NCBI RefSeq assembly: GCF_034377145.1
Contig: NZ_CP139707.1
Span: 1,745,001-1,809,000, forward strand
From: Sulfitobacter sp. OXR-159
Lineage (GTDB): Bacteria > Pseudomonadota > Alphaproteobacteria > Rhodobacterales > Rhodobacteraceae
Length of the DNA stretch: 64,000 nucleotides
Reading direction: 5' to 3'
The translations under genes and the position numbers were made by a program. The notes under the pieces are model-generated. The model did no database searches, had not been told where the DNA came from, and saw only the letters and a list, made by a program, of their open reading frames with translations. This document shows, in pieces, positions 60,873-64,000 of the stretch. Position 1 is the stretch's first letter, and every line of letters starts with the position of its first letter.

Positions 60873-62030
60873 TCAGACTTTGACTGCTTTCACATCCGTC
60901 CCATCGGCGGCCAAAGCAATCTTGCCCTCGCAGAGCAGCAGCGCATCGGCGCCAAAGACCTCATGCCGCCAGCCGCGCAGGGCCTGCACGTCGCGCTCTC
61001 CCGCCGACAACATATCCAGATCACTGGCCGAGGCGATGAGCTTGGCCGCGACGCCTGCGCTTTCGGTCTTGGCCTTGAGCAAAACCCGCAGCAGATCGGC
61101 CAGCGCCGGGTTCACCTGCAGCTTGTCGCGCTTGCGGTCGGGTTGCGGCATGTCGGCGGCTTTGCAAGCCACGCCTGCGGCCACGGCTTTCAAAATGCCT
61201 TCGGCGATTTCCCCCTTGCGGGCCTCGCGCAGCAGCAGACGGGCGCGGTTCAGCTCTTCGCCGTTAGAGGGTTTGAGGCTCGCCAATTCGACCAGTGCGT
61301 CATCCTTGAACACGCGATTGCGCGGGATATTGCGGGTCCGGGCGTAATCCTCACGAAAGGCGGCCAATTCGCGGACGATCGCCAGAAACTTCGGCGAATT
61401 GGTCCGGGTCTTGACCCGCTTCCACGCATCCTGCGGCTGGGTCACATAGGTATCGGGGCTGAGCAGCGTCTCAAGCTCCTCGGCCACCCAACGGGCGCGG
61501 CCGGTCTGTTCAAGCTTGCGCGCCAGAAATTCGTAAATCTGCCGCAGATGGGTTACGTCGGCCAGCGCATAGGTCTTCTGTGCGTCGGTCAACGGACGGC
61601 GGGACCAATCGGTAAAGCGCGAGGTCTTGTCCAGCGACTCATGCGCGATCTTGCGCACCAAGGTCTCATAGCCCACCTGTTCGCCAAAGCCGCAGACCAT
61701 CGCGGCCACCTGCGTGTCGAACAGCGGTTCGGGAAAGACCTTGGCATCGACGTAGAAGATTTCAAGATCCTGCCGTGCCGCGTGGAACACTTTGACCACC
61801 GATGTGTCGCGGAACAGATCGTAAAGCGGCTCAAGCGAGATACCCTCGGCCAAGGGATCGACCAGCACGGCGTTGCTGTCGTCGGTGCCGGGCATGGCAA
61901 GTTGGACGAGGCAGAGCTTGGAATAATAGGTCCGCTCACGCAGGAATTCCGTGTCGACGGTCACGTAATCATGGCGCGCAGCTTCTTCACAGAATTGCGC
62001 GAGGTCGGCTGTCGTGGTGATGGTTTTCAT
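60873..62030 (-). CDS. rnd: Ribonuclease D
   Basis: 385 residues from ATG 62030. A 3'-5' exonuclease that trims tRNA precursors. The DEDD motifs are VTVDTEFLRERTYYSKLCL, FHAARQDLEIF and YALADVTHLRQIYEFL; HRDC-type helices fill the C-terminal half. Follows purN by 79 bp; possibly co-transcribed. Confidence 0.95.
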   Translation of the reverse strand: MKTITTTADLAQFCEEAARHDYVTVDTEFLRERTYYSKLCLVQLAMPGTDDSNAVLVDPLAEGISLEPLYDLFRDTSVVKVFHAARQDLEIFYVDAKVFPEPLFDTQVAAMVCGFGEQVGYETLVRKIAHESLDKTSRFTDWSRRPLTDAQKTYALADVTHLRQIYEFLARKLEQTGRARWVAEELETLLSPDTYVTQPQDAWKRVKTRTNSPKFLAIVRELAAFREDYARTRNIPRNRVFKDDALVELASLKPSNGEELNRARLLLREARKGEIAEGILKAVAAGVACKAADMPQPDRKRDKLQVNPALADLLRVLLKAKTESAGVAAKLIASASDLDMLSAGERDVQALRGWRHEVFGADALLLCEGKIALAADGTDVKAVKV

Positions 62031-62109
62031 AAATGCTCTTTGACAAGTTGCACGCCCGGTCATCGGGCTTTGTCAAAGAGGTACATCACAAGGGAAGCTT
62101 TGACCAGCG

Positions 62110-62706
62110 TCAGCCCGTGAGCATGACTGGCTGACGCTCACCGGCGGCGAAACGGCGCAGCACGGCGGGGTAAAGGCGATGTTCTTGCACCAGCACCCGC
62201 TGGGCCAAGGTCTCTGCCGTGTCGCCCGGCAGAACCGGAATGCGCGCTTGGCCGAGGATCGGACCATCATCCAAAGCCGCAGTGACTTCATGCACGGTGC
62301 AGCCATGTTCGGTATCGCCCGCCTCAAGCGCGCGGGCATGGGTGTGCAGCCCGCGGTATTTTGGCAGTAGCGAGGGGTGGATGTTGATCATCCGCCCGGC
62401 CCAAGCATCGGTAAACCCTTCGGTCAATTTGCGCATGAAGCCGGCAAGGCAAATAATGTCCGGCGCATGGGCCTCAAGTGCGGCGCTCAAGGCCGCCTCA
62501 AACGCGGGGCGATCCTTGCCGAAGGGGCGGTGATCGACCACTTCGGTCGCGATCCCCTGCCCCTGCGCCCAAGCGATTCCGCCCGCGTCTGCGTTGTTGG
62601 ACAGCACCAAACAGGGGCGGCCTGCATGGTCGCCAGTCATATCCTCGACCAGCGCCCGCATGTTAGAGCCGCCGCCCGAGACGAAAATCGCAACCCGCTT
62701 GGTCAA
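62110..62706 (-). CDS. purN: Phosphoribosylglycinamide formyltransferase PurN
   Basis: 198 residues. Formyl-THF-dependent step 3 of purine synthesis. Begins [18 protein letters not shown]; the catalytic Asn-His-Asp set includes [13 protein letters not shown] and [14 protein letters not shown]. Overlaps purM by 4 bp. Confidence 0.96.
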   Translation of the reverse strand: MTKRVAIFVSGGGSNMRALVEDMTGDHAGRPCLVLSNNADAGGIAWAQGQGIATEVVDHRPFGKDRPAFEAALSAALEAHAPDIICLAGFMRKLTEGFTDAWAGRMINIHPSLLPKYRGLHTHARALEAGDTEHGCTVHEVTAALDDGPILGQARIPVLPGDTAETLAQRVLVQEHRLYPAVLRRFAAGERQPVMLTG

Positions 62707-63755
62707 AGCAGCGCGCCGGAATAGGTGACGCCATTGCCGGTGGTGATACGCCCGATTTCGATGGCAGCGTGGCCATCCTCGGCAAAAGCGGCCTTGGCCG
62801 CGTCGACCTTATCGGCAGAGACGACGGCAACCATGCCAATGCCAGCGTTGAAAGTCTTGAGCATCTCGGCCTCGGCCATGCCCCCCTCGGCGGCCAGCCA
62901 TTTGAAGACCGGCGGCAGGTCCCATGCGTTCAGGTCAATCTCAGCCGCCAACCCGACGGGCAATACGCGCGGCAGGTTTTCGGTGAGGCCACCGCCCGTG
63001 ATATGCGCCAGCGCCGACACGGCATCGGCGCGCAGGGCCGCCACGGCGCCTTTGACGTAGAGCTTGGTCGGCGTCAGCAGCGCACTGCCCAGATCACCTT
63101 CGCCCCATGGGCAATCGTCGCCCCAGCCCAGACCGCTGCGCGCAACGATCTTGCGCACGAGGCTATAGCCGTTGGAATGCACCCCGTCGCTGGGCAGGCC
63201 CAAGAGCACGTCGCCCTCTTTCACATCGCGCGGCAGCTCGGTCCCGCGCTCCATCGCGCCGACGGAAAAACCGGCGAGGTCGAAATCGCCCGCGTGATAC
63301 ATACCCGGCATTTCAGCGGTCTCGCCGCCGATCAAGGCACAACCGGAATCGGCGCAGCCCTTGGCGATGCCTTCGATGATCCGCGCGGCACTGTCGAGTT
63401 CCAGCTTGCCGGTCGCGAAATAGTCGAGGAAGAAAAGCGGCTCGGCGCCTTGGCAGACCAGATCGTTGACGCACATGGCCACCAGATCAATGCCGATGCT
63501 GTCGACGTTGCCGGTATCAATCGCGATGCGCAGCTTGGTGCCAACGCCATCCGTCGCCGCAACCAGCACCGGGTCGGTGAAACCTGCGCCTTTGAGGTCG
63601 AACAGCGCGCCAAAGCCGCCAAGGCCGGACATGACGCCGGGCCGCGCGGTGGATTTCGCCGCCGGTTTGATCCGCTCTACAAGCGCGTTGCCTGCGTCAA
63701 TATCCACGCCTGCTTCGGCATAGGTGATTCCGTTGTCGGATTTTGTCATGGTCAT
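62703..63755 (-). CDS. purM: Phosphoribosylformylglycinamidine cyclo-ligase PurM
   Basis: 350 residues, or 348 from the second Met. Makes AIR from FGAM with ATP. Motifs are [42 protein letters not shown] and [16 protein letters not shown]. Overlaps purN by 4 bp; the two form the purMN operon. Confidence 0.97.
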   Translation of the reverse strand: MTMTKSDNGITYAEAGVDIDAGNALVERIKPAAKSTARPGVMSGLGGFGALFDLKGAGFTDPVLVAATDGVGTKLRIAIDTGNVDSIGIDLVAMCVNDLVCQGAEPLFFLDYFATGKLELDSAARIIEGIAKGCADSGCALIGGETAEMPGMYHAGDFDLAGFSVGAMERGTELPRDVKEGDVLLGLPSDGVHSNGYSLVRKIVARSGLGWGDDCPWGEGDLGSALLTPTKLYVKGAVAALRADAVSALAHITGGGLTENLPRVLPVGLAAEIDLNAWDLPPVFKWLAAEGGMAEAEMLKTFNAGIGMVAVVSADKVDAAKAAFAEDGHAAIEIGRITTGNGVTYSGALL

Positions 63756-63836
63756 GGCCCCCGGCGCGCATTTTCCCTTGCGCGCGGAGTTAGAGTATTG
63801 TGCGGGTCACTGCAATCATTTGGTGCAGCTAATGTC

Positions 63837-63865
63837 TTGACGCTCGGACTGCGGCGTCATACCCA
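63837..63865 (+). promoter_or_regulatory. Promoter of the CAT-anticodon tRNA
   Basis: TTGACG (63837-63842), 17 bp, TACCCA (63860-63865); the tRNA begins 12 nt after. Confidence 0.45.
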
Positions 63866-63877
63866 AACGCCCATGGC

Positions 63878-63954
63878 GGGCCTGTAGCTCAATTGGTTAG
63901 AGCAGAGCGCTCATAACGCTTTGGTTGCGGGTTCAAGTCCTGCCGGGCCTACCA
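63878..63954 (+). tRNA. tRNA with CAT anticodon, probably tRNA-Ile2 (lysidine)
   Basis: GGGCCTG pairs with CGGGCCT (two G-U), the anticodon stem is GAGCG/CGCTT with loop CTCATAA (anticodon 63912-63914), the T arm is GCGGGTTCAAGTCCTGC, and CCA is encoded at 63952-63954. No C1-A72 mismatch, so not an initiator tRNA. C4-G69 and C5-G68, which TilS uses to recognise its substrate in E. coli, are both present, favouring Ile2 over elongator Met. Confidence 0.93.
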
Positions 63955-64000
63955 TTCCGCCCCCGCTTTTCGCACAAACCTCAGCGTTTGGCGCTGACAT

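Noticed and set aside
1..64000. Mobile elements, CRISPR arrays, prophage
   Set aside because: No transposase, integrase or phage-like frame, no spaced repeats and no tRNA-flanking att duplication were seen.

Overview
The window is a stretch of chromosome from a marine alphaproteobacterium of the Rhodobacterales, most likely the Roseobacter group (Sulfitobacter/Ruegeria-like). The evidence is high GC with dense, often 4-bp-overlapping operons; a circularly permuted tmRNA gene with the tag ANDNRAPVAMAA; a dmdA-acuI pair for dimethylsulfoniopropionate (DMSP) demethylation; the trgA-trgB-cysK tellurite locus; an F1Fo zeta subunit (DUF1476) gene; and an alpha-type SspB. I see no insertion sequence, prophage, CRISPR array or rRNA. 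Nearly everything looks like core genome.

Layout. 1-3.5 kb: the 5' part of a class II DAHP synthase gene, a GlxA-type AraC regulator and a secreted sugar dehydrogenase. 3.6-9.2 kb: a five-gene LIV-type amino-acid/amide ABC transporter operon ending in a strong terminator. 9.2-11.9 kb: a HerA-like ATPase, then an intergenic region with an MmgR/suhB-like small RNA and a second short transcription unit complementary to it, then an IalB-family protein. 11.9-19.6 kb: envelope genes (ketoacyl synthase, dedicated ACP, LpxD, two L,D-transpeptidases, a MepK-like endopeptidase). 20-29 kb: tRNA-Ser and a long minus-strand series (photolyase, Cfa, TrgA, TrgB, CysK, MscS channel, AlaX). 29-32 kb: aminotransferase and BCCT transporter. 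32-37.6 kb: DMSP locus (HIT, acuI, dmdA, DinB, DUF1326, DUF2182) with a divergent GntR regulator. 37.6-40 kb: tmRNA, ChrA transporter, SspB. 40-46.8 kb: fumarase, three small proteins, aldolase, P450 with hydrolase, CcdA, TusA-like. 46.8-55.5 kb: RNase E, lipoprotein, DctBD-like two-component system, purQSC. 55.6-59.8 kb: ATPase inhibitor, homocysteine methyltransferase, radical SAM, corrinoid protein, DUF1638. 59.8-64 kb: SufE, lipoprotein, RNase D, purN, purM, and a tRNA with CAT anticodon that looks like Ile2.

How genes work together. DmdA demethylates DMSP and AcuI reduces acryloyl-CoA. Three less-understood genes (DUF2182, DUF1326, DinB) are translationally coupled upstream of dmdA. Two inverted 13-bp sites lie on the overlapping divergent promoters of that operon and the GntR gene, which suggests one repressor switch. 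tmRNA and SspB, which tags and delivers stalled-ribosome products, lie 1.5 kb apart. The methyltransferase, the corrinoid protein and DUF1638 look like parts of a split B12-dependent methionine synthase. The L,D-transpeptidases form and the MepK-like protein would cleave 3-3 peptidoglycan cross-links.
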